Below are positions 19,078 to 27,741 of a DNA stretch of 64,000 nt, in pieces. This DNA is from Bacteroidota bacterium (GTDB taxonomy: Bacteria > Bacteroidota > Bacteroidia > Chitinophagales > Saprospiraceae). The notes under the pieces are model-generated. The model was not told the DNA's origin. It did no database searches and worked only from the letters and a program-made list of their open reading frames with translations. Within the stretch, counting starts at the first letter, position 1. Every line of letters starts with the position of its first letter. The stretch lies in assembly GCA_024743405.1 (NCBI GenBank), contig JANSWP010000003.1, positions 153,106-217,105 on the forward strand, in the 5' to 3' direction. The translations under genes and the position numbers were made by a program.

Positions 19078-19257
19078 ATGATAAAATCTTTAATAATGGG
19101 TATCGGTGGAGTAGTCTCCTTGATGATTATTTGGATAGTTGTACAATCCCAGTGGAGAAGGATTTTTTCTGAAAATTTATCTGAAGAGGATGTTTTAGCG
19201 GGAAGAACAAGTTGCTCTAATTGTGGATGCACAACTGTTTGTAAAAATAAAACCTGA
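19078..19257 (+). CDS. Cysteine-rich single-pass membrane mini-protein of the rnf operon
   Basis: A 59-residue ORF with ATG after an AAGAAGAA purine stretch. Residues 4-23 form one membrane helix (SLIMGIGGVVSLMIIWIVVQ), followed by WRRIFSENL and a cysteine cluster CSNCGCTTVC (about 46-55). The architecture recalls NqrM-type maturation factors and FeoB-associated cysteine-rich membrane peptides, both linked to iron delivery to membrane flavo-iron proteins. Position between rnfA and the reductase gene suggests a maturation role for the RnfA/RnfE Fe-S site. This is inference: homology was not tested. Confidence 0.65.
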   Translation: MIKSLIMGIGGVVSLMIIWIVVQSQWRRIFSENLSEEDVLAGRTSCSNCGCTTVCKNKT

Positions 19258-19285
19258 TAATCGATAAAAAACTAATCATAAAAAT

Positions 19286-20143
19286 ATGACACATTTAGCT
19301 GATTTTAATACAAAGAATAAATACAAAGCGACTGTCAAAAAGACAGAACGCTTAACGCCTAATGATACCGAAGAAATTCGTGAAATATCATTGGAGGTAA
19401 AACAAACTGGATTCGAATGTATGGTCGATCAAAGTTTTGGTGTGCTCGTAAAATCATCAGATGATTTTGGAAATAAGTTTCATCACCGACTCTATAGTGT
19501 TGCAGATTTGCCTTCTGAAGAAGGTGGAAAGCCCTTAGTTAAGTTATTGGTGAAACGGTGTTCCTATGTGGATGAATTTAGTGGAGAGTTGTATCCTGGG
19601 GTCGCTTCTAATTATTTGTGTGATCGAAAAATAGGAGATGAAATAACGATCACTGGACCATTCGATTTGCCTTTTGTCGTACCAGAAGATAAAAATTCGA
19701 ATTTGATTCTTATTGGATTGGGGACGGGTATTGCACCTTTCCGGGCATTTGTGAAAAATATTTATAAAAATGTAAAAAACTGGAAGGGTAAAATTCGGTT
19801 ATTTTATGGGGCTCGTAGTGGGTTAGAGTTGTTATATATGAATGACAAAAATGGTGACTTAACCAATTATTATGACGAAGCTACCTTCGAAGCTTTTCAT
19901 GCGTTGAGCCCACGTCCACACTGGTCTGATCCCATTGCCTTGGATGTGGCAATAGAAGCTCGAGCTGCTGAAATAATGGAGATGTTATCTCAATCTAATA
20001 CCCGTATTTATGTAGCCGGATATGGGAAAATCAGAGATGTGTTGGACAAAGCCTTTTCTAATATTATGGGTTCCAAGGAAAAATGGGAAACCCGTAAAGC
20101 TGAATTAATTGCAGGGAAGAAATGGGCTGAAATCATTTATTAA
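19286..20143 (+). CDS. Plant-type ferredoxin/flavodoxin-NADP(+) reductase family protein
   Basis: FAD-dependent reductase of 285 residues. RLYSVAD (about 68-74) is the FAD-binding RxYS motif, GVASNYLCD (about 111) continues the FAD domain, GTGIAPFRAF (about 147-156) is the pyridine-nucleotide motif, followed by FYGAR and VAGYGKIRDVLD. The C-terminus KKWAEIIY resembles the W-x-x-E-x-Y ending of chloroplast-type FNR. The gene sits within the rnf operon, one base before the rnfB start, so it probably exchanges electrons between NADPH and the ferredoxin pool served by the oxidoreductase and Rnf. NADP preference is inferred from family. Confidence 0.85.
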   Translation: MTHLADFNTKNKYKATVKKTERLTPNDTEEIREISLEVKQTGFECMVDQSFGVLVKSSDDFGNKFHHRLYSVADLPSEEGGKPLVKLLVKRCSYVDEFSGELYPGVASNYLCDRKIGDEITITGPFDLPFVVPEDKNSNLILIGLGTGIAPFRAFVKNIYKNVKNWKGKIRLFYGARSGLELLYMNDKNGDLTNYYDEATFEAFHALSPRPHWSDPIALDVAIEARAAEIMEMLSQSNTRIYVAGYGKIRDVLDKAFSNIMGSKEKWETRKAELIAGKKWAEIIY

Positions 20144-20144
20144 T

Positions 20145-21011
20145 ATGACCATTCTTATTGCTATCGCCGCTTTGGGAAGTTTGACACTTATTTTAGCCTT
20201 AATGTTGGTTTTGGCGAATAAGAAACTTTATGTCTATGAAGATCCACGCATAGAGGTAGTGGAAGACCTTTTGCCACATGCCAACTGTGGGGCTTGTGGT
20301 TTTCCCGGTTGTCGACCATTTGCAGAAGCATTGGTCGCAGGAAGTGTTTTACCTGGAAAGTGTACGGTGAGTACAGATGAAGGGCGAAAGGTGATTGCAG
20401 ATTACCTAGGAGTATCTTTAGGTAATCAAGAAAAATGGGTGGCCCGTCTAGCTTGTGCGGGTGGCACAAATGTGGCATTGAATCGTGCCAATTATAAGGG
20501 GTTGTCTTCGTGTAAAGCTGCCACATTGGTCTCAGGAGGGGGCAAAGGCTGTTTTTGGGGCTGTTTAGGTCATGGTGATTGTGAAGTGGTATGTGATTTC
20601 GATGCCATTACTATGAATGCCTCTTCATTACCTGTGGTAGATATGGATAAATGCACCGCTTGTGGCGATTGTGTAGAAGTTTGCCCTAAAGATTTATTTT
20701 CTCTTCAACCATTGAGTCACCGACTTTGGGTCGCATGTAAGAATCTGGAAATGGGAGATGAAGTTCTTGAAGAGTGTCAGGTAGGCTGTACGGCCTGTGG
20801 AAAATGTGCTATGGATGCTCCTGGCAATCTAATAGCCATGGAACATAATTTGCCTATAATCAATTATTCTGAAAATCACCATACTCAAGTGCCTACTCAA
20901 AGATGTCCAACTGGAGCCATTGTATGGTTAGATGATGAATTGGGTGTGATAAAAGGCAAAGAGAGTAAAAAAATAATTCGAAAAGGAGACCGACCAATAG
21001 GTTTCTCATGA
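20145..21011 (+). CDS. rnfB: Rnf complex subunit B
   Basis: Ferredoxin-like electron-entry subunit of 288 residues. The ATG at 20145 is preferred over an upstream in-frame codon at 20109, because it gives the expected N-terminal membrane anchor (TILIAIAALGSLTLILALMLV) and follows the reductase stop by one base. CGACGFPGC (about 49-57) with a following cysteine is the family-defining cluster. CTACGDC (about 171) and CTACGKC (about 216) are two further [4Fe-4S] motifs, although the last half has AMDAP in place of the usual CP ending. In most Bacteroidota rnfB is first in the operon; here it is last. Confidence 0.92.
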   Translation: MTILIAIAALGSLTLILALMLVLANKKLYVYEDPRIEVVEDLLPHANCGACGFPGCRPFAEALVAGSVLPGKCTVSTDEGRKVIADYLGVSLGNQEKWVARLACAGGTNVALNRANYKGLSSCKAATLVSGGGKGCFWGCLGHGDCEVVCDFDAITMNASSLPVVDMDKCTACGDCVEVCPKDLFSLQPLSHRLWVACKNLEMGDEVLEECQVGCTACGKCAMDAPGNLIAMEHNLPIINYSENHHTQVPTQRCPTGAIVWLDDELGVIKGKESKKIIRKGDRPIGFS

Positions 21012-21169
21012 GTTCTCCCTTATTTAAAATATTTCGCGTAGTCAATTTCTTTTTGAATGCGGTAATCCTACCATGACAAATATCATCCACTTAGGACACT
21101 AAATATCACTTTATTTTGCTCTTTATACCTTCAATTTAGTATGAATTCTAGACTCAACTCATTCAAGAG

Positions 21170-21952
21170 ATGCCTAATAAATCAATATACTTTAGTGGTT
21201 TAATGAACTATTTTGAAGAAACCGGTAAGGTCACTCTTTTTGCCATCCGTTTTTTCAAAGAAGCATTCAAACCTCCATATGAATGGAAGGAGTTGATTCG
21301 GCAGTGTTATCTTATTGGTTATCAATCACTGGTTTTAGTAGCCATTACTGGATTTATTATGGGTTTGGTATTGGATTTGCAAACGCGACCGACAATGATT
21401 GAGTTTGGCGCCGAGTCTTATATGCCTTCCATGATCGGTATTTCAATTGTGCGGGAGATTGGCCCTGTCATCACGGCGTTGATTTGTGCCGGTAAAATTG
21501 GTTCAGGGATTGGGGCAGAGCTTGGATCTATGCGAGTGACCGAACAGATTGATGCGATGGAAGTCTCGGGTACGAATCCCTTTAAATTTCTCGTCGTTAC
21601 TAGGATTTGGGCGACTACATTAATGCTTCCAATTTTGGTGATTATGGCGGATGCAGTTGGTTTATTTGGTTCATGGATCGTGGAAAATCTAAAAGGGGAC
21701 GTAACATTTGCTCTTTTCTTCAATCAAGTATTCAATAATATCGAGTTTGGGGACTTGATTCCTTCTACCATCAAATCTTTTTTCTTCGGTTTTGCGATTG
21801 GTCTTATTGGTTGTTACAAGGGTTATTATACTTCAAAAGGTACGGCAGGTGTCGGTGCTGCCGCAAATACAGCGGTTGTAGTAGCTTCACTTTTGTTGTT
21901 TGTTTTTGACTTAATCGCAGTATTGATAACAGATATCTTCTACGAAATCTAA
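21170..21952 (+). CDS. mlaE: MlaE-family lipid ABC transporter permease
   Basis: Polytopic inner-membrane permease of 260 residues for phospholipid traffic between membranes. Landmarks are the amphipathic N-terminal helix, GLVLDLQTRPTMIEFGAES, SIVREIGPVITALICAGKIGSG and ELGSMRVTEQIDAMEVSG, the coupling-helix signature of MlaE/TrgD1 proteins. It is followed 4 bases later by the ATPase gene and then the MCE protein, a standard mlaE-F-D order. It lies 158 bases after rnfB on the same strand. Confidence 0.93.
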   Translation: MPNKSIYFSGLMNYFEETGKVTLFAIRFFKEAFKPPYEWKELIRQCYLIGYQSLVLVAITGFIMGLVLDLQTRPTMIEFGAESYMPSMIGISIVREIGPVITALICAGKIGSGIGAELGSMRVTEQIDAMEVSGTNPFKFLVVTRIWATTLMLPILVIMADAVGLFGSWIVENLKGDVTFALFFNQVFNNIEFGDLIPSTIKSFFFGFAIGLIGCYKGYYTSKGTAGVGAAANTAVVVASLLLFVFDLIAVLITDIFYEI

Positions 21953-21956
21953 GGAT

Positions 21957-22748
21957 ATGAATCAACAAGATAAAATACGAGAGGAGCTAGCATTGATAGA
22001 AAATTGGGATCCAGCTATCCCATTGATTGAGATAGAAGACATGCGCAAAGCTTTTGGGGATCATGAAGTGCTGAAGGGCTTTAATTTAAAGTTATTTGAT
22101 AAAGAGAATTTGGTCATTGTTGGTAAATCTGGTTCAGGTAAGTCCGTATTATTGAAATGCATCGTCCAGTTAGAAAGCATGGACTCGGGAATGTTAAAAG
22201 TATTGGGTCAAGATATTGCGGAGTTAGATCATGAAAAGCTAGATCGAATTAGAGCAAATGTAGGGTTCTTATTTCAGGGAAGTGCGCTATACGATTCGAT
22301 GACGGTTCGAGAAAATTTACAATTTCCATTGCGCCGACACCCTGAGCGTAGAAGAGGAGACGAAGAAAGTAGTCTAATTCTTGACGCTTTAAAAAGTGTG
22401 GGATTAGTCGATGCCATAGATTTAATGCCGAGTGAATTGTCGGGAGGGATGAAACGACGGATAGCTTTGGCTCGCACGCTCATCCTACGCCCCAAAATAA
22501 TTTTATATGATGAACCTACAAGTGGTTTAGACCCCATCACTTCAAAAGAGATTATTGAATTGATATTGGAAATTCAGCAAGAATATGGCACCGCTTCTCT
22601 AATCATTACGCATGATATGGATTGTGCAAGAGTGATTTCCAATCGGATGATTATTCTCGTTAATGGAATCAATTATGCGGAAGGGACTTATCATGAATTG
22701 TTGAATTCAAAGGATTCAAATATTCGTGCATTTTTCAAGGGAGCATAA
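21957..22748 (+). CDS. mlaF: MlaF-family lipid ABC transporter ATPase
   Basis: Cytoplasmic ATPase of 263 residues. Walker A is GKSGSGKS (about 57-64), the signature is LSGGMKRRIALAR, Walker B is IILYDEPTSGLDP, and the switch histidine is in IITHDMD. The first 20 residues are an extension before the domain. It forms the energy unit of the MlaE permease and MlaD substrate protein. Confidence 0.93.
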   Translation: MNQQDKIREELALIENWDPAIPLIEIEDMRKAFGDHEVLKGFNLKLFDKENLVIVGKSGSGKSVLLKCIVQLESMDSGMLKVLGQDIAELDHEKLDRIRANVGFLFQGSALYDSMTVRENLQFPLRRHPERRRGDEESSLILDALKSVGLVDAIDLMPSELSGGMKRRIALARTLILRPKIILYDEPTSGLDPITSKEIIELILEIQQEYGTASLIITHDMDCARVISNRMIILVNGINYAEGTYHELLNSKDSNIRAFFKGA

Positions 22749-22777
22749 ATTATTTTTTCACTCAAAACTGATGCATT

Positions 22778-23812
22778 ATGGCACAAAAAATAAAGCATAC
22801 CATTCGCCTTGGCATCTTCGTTACAGTTGGAGCCATTTTATTCACCTTAAGTGTTTATTCCATTGGGAATCGTCAGAATCTATTTGGTAAAAGATATCGG
22901 ATAAGTACTTTGATTAATAATGCTTATGGATTACAAGTTGGAAATAATGTTCGATATACGGGTATTACGGTAGGTAGCGTAGAGCGTATTTCTTTTCGCA
23001 ATGACTCGACTTTAAAGGTAGACATGATTTTGGATGATGAAGTAAAAGATTATATTAAAAAAGATGCAATTGCCAGTATTAGTACAGATGGTTTGGTCGG
23101 AAATGTGATTGTCAATATTACTCCTGGTTCGGGCAATGGACGTCCTATTAACAATGGTGATATTATTGAATCTTACAGCCGCACAGACCCTAATGACCTT
23201 TTAAATTCACTAGGAAATACAAATGAAAATATTGCCCTTTTGTCATTGAATTTATTAGAGATTACGGAGAAAATAAATGACGGAGAAGGCACCGTTTCCC
23301 GGTTGATTGGAGATGCTCAAATGGCTAACGAAGTTGCTAAATCTCTTTCAAATATGCAGACGGTTACAAAACATCTTATTACGATGAGTGAGCAGCTGAA
23401 CTATTCAATTAAGCAAATTTCGGAAGGTAATGGGTTGCTTCCCTATCTATTACATGACAATACGATTCAGCATCAAATGGAATCTTTTATATCTAATTTA
23501 GATAGTCTGATCATTGAAGAAAATAAGCCAGTCATGGCTAATTTGAAAACCGCTTCAGAGGATGTTACTGTTGCGACTAACGAATTGAAGATAGTTTTGG
23601 AAACACTTAATAAGGGGGAGGGTAGTGCGACAACCATTCTGAGAGATACTGCTGTAGCGCAGGATTTAAAGGATGTTTTTAGAAATTTAAATGAAGGAAC
23701 GGCTCGATTCAATGAAAATATGGAAGCGCTCAAACATAATTTTTTATTTAAGAAGTATTTTAAAAAACAGGAAAAGGAACGAAAGAAACAGGAAAAAAAA
23801 AGTAAGAGTTAG
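22778..23812 (+). CDS. mlaD: MlaD-family MCE domain protein
   Basis: Membrane-anchored lipid-binding protein of 344 residues. One N-terminal helix (about 9-27) precedes the MCE domain (about 38-115, LINNAYGLQVGNNVRYTGITVG, DGLVGNVIVNITPG), then a long helical region (about 140-320) and a lysine-rich tail (EKERKKQEKKSKS). The helical extension is typical of Bacteroidota MCE proteins. It ends the Mla operon. Confidence 0.9.
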   Translation: MAQKIKHTIRLGIFVTVGAILFTLSVYSIGNRQNLFGKRYRISTLINNAYGLQVGNNVRYTGITVGSVERISFRNDSTLKVDMILDDEVKDYIKKDAIASISTDGLVGNVIVNITPGSGNGRPINNGDIIESYSRTDPNDLLNSLGNTNENIALLSLNLLEITEKINDGEGTVSRLIGDAQMANEVAKSLSNMQTVTKHLITMSEQLNYSIKQISEGNGLLPYLLHDNTIQHQMESFISNLDSLIIEENKPVMANLKTASEDVTVATNELKIVLETLNKGEGSATTILRDTAVAQDLKDVFRNLNEGTARFNENMEALKHNFLFKKYFKKQEKERKKQEKKSKS

Positions 23813-23822
23813 TTTTCTAATT

Positions 23823-23895
23823 CTTTAGTAACGCCGAAAGAATAAGTCGTCCAGATGTTCAAGTTGTTTTTTTGGCGTTAAGCACTTACTTAAAG
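23823..23895. repeat. Short palindromic repeat between convergent genes (family S)
   Basis: CTTTAGTAACGCC at 23823 is mirrored by GGCGTTA (23874-23880) and TTACTTAAAG (23886-23895). One end reads GTAACGCCGAAAGAATAAGTC, the other on the opposite strand GTAAGTGCTTAACGCC and an A-run, so this copy links the two end variants seen elsewhere. It lies between mlaD and the convergent sugar importer operon. Confidence 0.65.
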
Positions 23896-23909
23896 CCTTT
23901 TTGAAAGGA

Positions 23910-25007
23910 TCAATAAATCCTTTCTCCCGTCGCTTTCCCAAAAAAATGAGCCTTATCTAAATTAAGATAAAAGTTAACTTTTGTATTCATCTCCAATTCG
24001 AAATCAGACCGAAACCTTGCCACTATATTGTTCCCTTGATATTCTGAATAAACCAATTTTTCATTGCCCAATAATTCAATGGCAATGAGGTGGGTACTAA
24101 TACAAGTGTAGTTTTTTAAGTCGCCAATATGAGGATAGATGTCTTCTGAGCGGATGCCTAAATCTACCTGTTCACCTAAATGATCTTTTAGGTTTTTTAA
24201 TTTCAAATTGGAGAGATCAAAAAGGAGGGCATCATTTTTAAAGGAGATTTTTTGATCAATTTCAAGGATTTTACCATTGAAAAAATTCATTTGGGGCGTA
24301 CCAATAAATTCGGCGACAAACTTATTTGCGGGTTTCATAAACAATTCCATTGGGGAAGCCATTTGCATAATTTCGCCTTTATTCATGACGACAATACGGT
24401 CGCCCAATGTCATTGCTTCCACTTGATCATGCGTCACATAAATGATGGTGGCGTCTAATTTTCGATGCAATTTGGCTAATTCGATTCGCATCTGTCCGCG
24501 CAATTTGGCATCCAAATTACTCAGTGGTTCATCAAATAAAAACACTTTTGGGCGACGGACTATTGCTCTACCAATGGCAATTCGTTGCCGCTGTCCACCC
24601 GACATTTTCCCTGGTTTTTTATCAAGAATATCTTCAATTTCTAAAATGGCCGCTGCCGCCATTACTCGATCCTTTATTTCCGATTTTGGGATTTTTTTAA
24701 TTTTTAAACCAAAGGACATATTCTCATAAGCCGTCATGTGCGGATATAAAGCATAATTTTGAAAAACCATCGAAACCTGTCTTTTACTTGGGGAAAGATC
24801 ATTGACTTTTTTGTTTTCGATAAACAGCTCTCCCTCTGTTATTTCTTCCAGTCCCGCCACCATTCTCAAAGTGGTGGATTTTCCACAACCCGATGGACCC
24901 ACTAAAACAACAAACTCTTTGTCTTTAACGGTAAAGCTGATTTTTTTTAATGCCTGCGTCCCTTCGGGATAGGTTTTTTCGATGTCTCTTAATCTTACTT
25001 CTGCCAT
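23910..25007 (-). CDS. ugpC: ABC sugar importer ATPase, UgpC/MsmX family
   Basis: Cytoplasmic ATPase of 365 residues for carbohydrate-uptake-1 importers. Walker A is GPSGCGKST (about 38-46), signature MSGGQRQRIAIGRAIVRRP, Walker B VFLFDEPLSNLDAKLR, switch VTHDQVEAMTLGD, and the C-terminal third (about 240-365) forms the OB-fold/TOBE regulatory domain. It ends the minus-strand operon whose permeases and binding protein are at 27742-30699. It is separated from the next upstream gene by one base. Confidence 0.9.
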   Translation of the reverse strand: MAEVRLRDIEKTYPEGTQALKKISFTVKDKEFVVLVGPSGCGKSTTLRMVAGLEEITEGELFIENKKVNDLSPSKRQVSMVFQNYALYPHMTAYENMSFGLKIKKIPKSEIKDRVMAAAAILEIEDILDKKPGKMSGGQRQRIAIGRAIVRRPKVFLFDEPLSNLDAKLRGQMRIELAKLHRKLDATIIYVTHDQVEAMTLGDRIVVMNKGEIMQMASPMELFMKPANKFVAEFIGTPQMNFFNGKILEIDQKISFKNDALLFDLSNLKLKNLKDHLGEQVDLGIRSEDIYPHIGDLKNYTCISTHLIAIELLGNEKLVYSEYQGNNIVARFRSDFELEMNTKVNFYLNLDKAHFFGKATGERIY

Positions 25008-25008
25008 A

Positions 25009-26265
25009 TTAATTTGTTTCTAAAAAAGTCATTAAACACTCTATGGTCGATTCTGCCCCTGAATTATGATTAAAGGTTTCATTGGAAATAATTCCATCGT
25101 ATCCTCTCCCAGTTGTCGCATCGTACATATCTATTTTTAATACATTATTTCCGAAAAACCAAGATTTTAATTCCTCCGACAAATCCAAATAAACTTCCTT
25201 TTTCGTAATTTGATAGGCTTCCGAAGCTGCCCAAACCATCGGTCGGATGCCATAAGCAATTCTAGGAAATTCATTTCTTTTCGTTTCCGAAAAACCGTCT
25301 TGATTTTTTTCAATCCAAAAGGCTTCAGCAAAACCATTTTTCAAAAGATAGGGATAAAAATGGTCAACTTCCTTCAATCCACTTTTGATATAATCTTGAT
25401 TATCGAATTGTCGACCAGCTTTGAGCAAGGCAAAAGCTTGACTATTTCCCCAAGCATGCCAAAGGTTTTCCCAACTCATAAAAGCGCCATAAGGATACTC
25501 CAATTTGCCACCTTTTTGCATAAGGATGATCCCCTTTGCCATATGGTCAATCATATTTTTAGCAGCTATGTCTTCGGTTCTTTTATGATAAGGAAGCAAA
25601 CCCAAAATCAATACCGCCGCTTGGTCAGCGGCATATTTATTCGGAAGCCACGAAGGAATTTTCAAGCCATTAATCGTATCTATTTTTAATTCTTTGCTGC
25701 TCAAATCGGTTTTTATGTTGACCCATAATTTGTCAATTGAGGTCTCTATTTTATCCAAAAAAACAGGATTTTCACTAAATAAAGGTAATACCGTTTCCAA
25801 TGCCCAAAAAGCGCGCAAAGACCACCAATTTAATTCTGCCACAGTGGTTTTGTAAGTGGTATTTATGCTGTAATCATTCCATATGAAATTATTGAAATAG
25901 CCGTTCTTATTTTGCATAAACAAAATGAATTTGGTTAACATTTTTAATTTATGCAAGGTCTTTTCACTGTCCTTTCCAGTTTTGTAATATTGGGATAACA
26001 TGACAATTGCTCTTGCCACATCATCCACACAAGTGAACCCTTCAGAAGGTTCAATAACGAAATCATAATCGGGAAATTCACTGTATATATGAACAATGGC
26101 GAGCGTATCGCCCGCGATATTTATTTCTTTATATAAATGGTTGAAATGTTGGAGATTAATGGTTTCTTCTTGAGGTGGTTTATTTTCCTGATTCGTCCTA
26201 TTGCATGACGTTATTATACCGATAAAAAGGAAAAGAATGAGTGTGATTTTGAAATTGATTTTCAT
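25009..26265 (-). CDS. (alpha/alpha)6-barrel-like lipoprotein, probable glycosidase-like
   Basis: Protein of 418 residues with a lipoprotein signal (LFLFIGIITSC, lipobox cysteine about 21). The mature part is rich in aromatic helical segments (FTCVDDVARAIVMLSQYY, AELNWWSLRAFWALE, WENLWHAWGNSQAFALL, YGIRPMVWAASEAY), the pattern of (alpha/alpha)6-toroid carbohydrate-active proteins. I cannot assign a GH family or catalytic pair. Its place between the ATPase and a GH130 gene suggests action on the same sugar, possibly at the periplasmic face before import. Confidence 0.6.
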   Translation of the reverse strand: MKINFKITLILFLFIGIITSCNRTNQENKPPQEETINLQHFNHLYKEINIAGDTLAIVHIYSEFPDYDFVIEPSEGFTCVDDVARAIVMLSQYYKTGKDSEKTLHKLKMLTKFILFMQNKNGYFNNFIWNDYSINTTYKTTVAELNWWSLRAFWALETVLPLFSENPVFLDKIETSIDKLWVNIKTDLSSKELKIDTINGLKIPSWLPNKYAADQAAVLILGLLPYHKRTEDIAAKNMIDHMAKGIILMQKGGKLEYPYGAFMSWENLWHAWGNSQAFALLKAGRQFDNQDYIKSGLKEVDHFYPYLLKNGFAEAFWIEKNQDGFSETKRNEFPRIAYGIRPMVWAASEAYQITKKEVYLDLSEELKSWFFGNNVLKIDMYDATTGRGYDGIISNETFNHNSGAESTIECLMTFLETN

Positions 26266-26273
26266 TATTTCGG

Positions 26274-27710
26274 TTAATTTTTACAAACCACCATTTCATC
26301 CAATAATTCTCCAATATCTACAGTCCCAAAAGTCGAGGCAGAATCAGATTTTGCATACGGAATGACCAATAGGTTCCTATGTTTCATCGAGCCGCAGGAA
26401 TAGACGACATTCGGTACATAACCTTCCCGTTCGGTTTCATTAGGAGCGATTAAAGGAGTGCTTAATTTTTTGATAATCTTGGAAGGATTCGTCAAATCCA
26501 ACAAAATGGCACTAATCACATATTTCCGCATCGCGCCGACACCATGTGTAATGACCAACCAACCTTCCTCGGTTTTGATGGGCGAACCACAGTTTCCTAA
26601 TTGGATCATTTCCCAAGAAAACTCAGGGAGCATCAGCGGTTCAAAACTTTCCCAAACAAATAAATTGTCAGAATACATGATGGTAATTTGCTCGCCGCCT
26701 TGTCTTCCTAGCATCACAAATTGCCCATTAATTTTTTCTGGAAAAAGAGCAAATCCTTTGTCATTGACTCCTTTTCCGTACATCGTTCTTATTTTGAATT
26801 GCCTAAAATCATTGGTAATAATCAATTGTGGACAGATTCGATGTCCATCATTAGCGGTATAAGTTCCGATATAAGTTGATTGTCCATTTTCTATAAATTC
26901 AACAAAGCGGACATCTTCCATTCCATTCAATTCCTGTTTGGCAATCGGAAAAATAATTCGTTCTGAAAGGTCAGCATCACTATGAGTCATTACATCATAA
27001 TTAGTATCAAGGATGCCCTCTAAAATATCTCGACTCTTTTTATCGAATGTTGAAAAAACGGATTCAGACGTATTCAAATAATCGTTTTTGGTAAAGGTAT
27101 CGCCCAATTTATCGAGAATCGTTTGGTCAAAATCAAACAGCACATGCGTTCGATTTTTTAGCTTTTTTTTGTTAAAAATTTTAGCTTCATCTCGCATCGC
27201 AACCGAAGCAAAACCAGTGTCTTTTTCCAGCGTAATATCGCCCGATACATTCACTACGCCGCTTCGGAATTCTATCGAAGAAATATGCCCTTCTCCAACT
27301 GCCCGCAAACTGATAATGAATCTTTTTTCTCCCGTCGCCAAACCGCTTTGGTCAGGATGCGCCACCATCGAAGGATTGAATAAGGCGGCTGCCTGTATGG
27401 AATATTCTTTGGTGAAATAAGCGCCCATCAGCATTTTTCGGGTTTCGGTCAAAACCGCATTTTTAGGAATCGCCGCTTTTATTTGATCATAATGTGCCCT
27501 TAAATAAAATTCAAATTTTGGATGTCGTTGACCAAATTCTTTTTCAATAGACGCATATAATCGGGTAACTTCCGACTCATCGAGTTCAAGAACTCGGTAG
27601 ATAAGTGCACTTATTCTTTTTGAAAGTCTAGGTATTCCTAAATTTAAATAAAGCGCAATTACTTTATTAAAGTCCGCATTGATTTGTATTTCCGACCGCT
27701 TTATTTTCAT
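26274..27710 (-). CDS. GH130-family glycoside phosphorylase/hydrolase, long form
   Basis: Cytoplasmic protein of 478 residues without a signal peptide. It has the five-bladed propeller motifs of GH130: FNPSMVAHPDQ, GMEDVRFVEF (about 276-285, the ED-x-R motif with the catalytic Asp region), TYIGTYTANDG, EKINGQFVMLGRQ and EEGWLVITHGVGAMRKY. GH130 enzymes phosphorolyse (or rarely hydrolyse) beta-mannosides. The N-terminal 130 residues are an extra helical part characteristic of the longer subgroup. Exact linkage specificity cannot be read from sequence. It is cotranscribed with the importer genes. Confidence 0.8.
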   Translation of the reverse strand: MKIKRSEIQINADFNKVIALYLNLGIPRLSKRISALIYRVLELDESEVTRLYASIEKEFGQRHPKFEFYLRAHYDQIKAAIPKNAVLTETRKMLMGAYFTKEYSIQAAALFNPSMVAHPDQSGLATGEKRFIISLRAVGEGHISSIEFRSGVVNVSGDITLEKDTGFASVAMRDEAKIFNKKKLKNRTHVLFDFDQTILDKLGDTFTKNDYLNTSESVFSTFDKKSRDILEGILDTNYDVMTHSDADLSERIIFPIAKQELNGMEDVRFVEFIENGQSTYIGTYTANDGHRICPQLIITNDFRQFKIRTMYGKGVNDKGFALFPEKINGQFVMLGRQGGEQITIMYSDNLFVWESFEPLMLPEFSWEMIQLGNCGSPIKTEEGWLVITHGVGAMRKYVISAILLDLTNPSKIIKKLSTPLIAPNETEREGYVPNVVYSCGSMKHRNLLVIPYAKSDSASTFGTVDIGELLDEMVVCKN

Positions 27711-27741
27711 ATTTTTTTTGTTAGATTGTTCAACCAGCTCT

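Noticed and set aside
20109..20144. Upstream in-frame start for rnfB
   Set aside because: It would overlap the reductase gene by 35 bases and add a polar leader before the membrane anchor; the ATG at 20145 gives a normal RnfB.
14685..21011. Na+-NQR instead of Rnf
   Set aside because: The membrane subunits are homologous, but RnfC- and RnfB-type cysteine clusters are present and NqrA and NqrF are absent.
23903..23924. Terminator at the end of the sugar importer operon
   Set aside because: GAAAGGAT/ATCCTTTC forms a stem over the ugpC stop codon, but no T-run follows on the minus strand, so termination is not supported.
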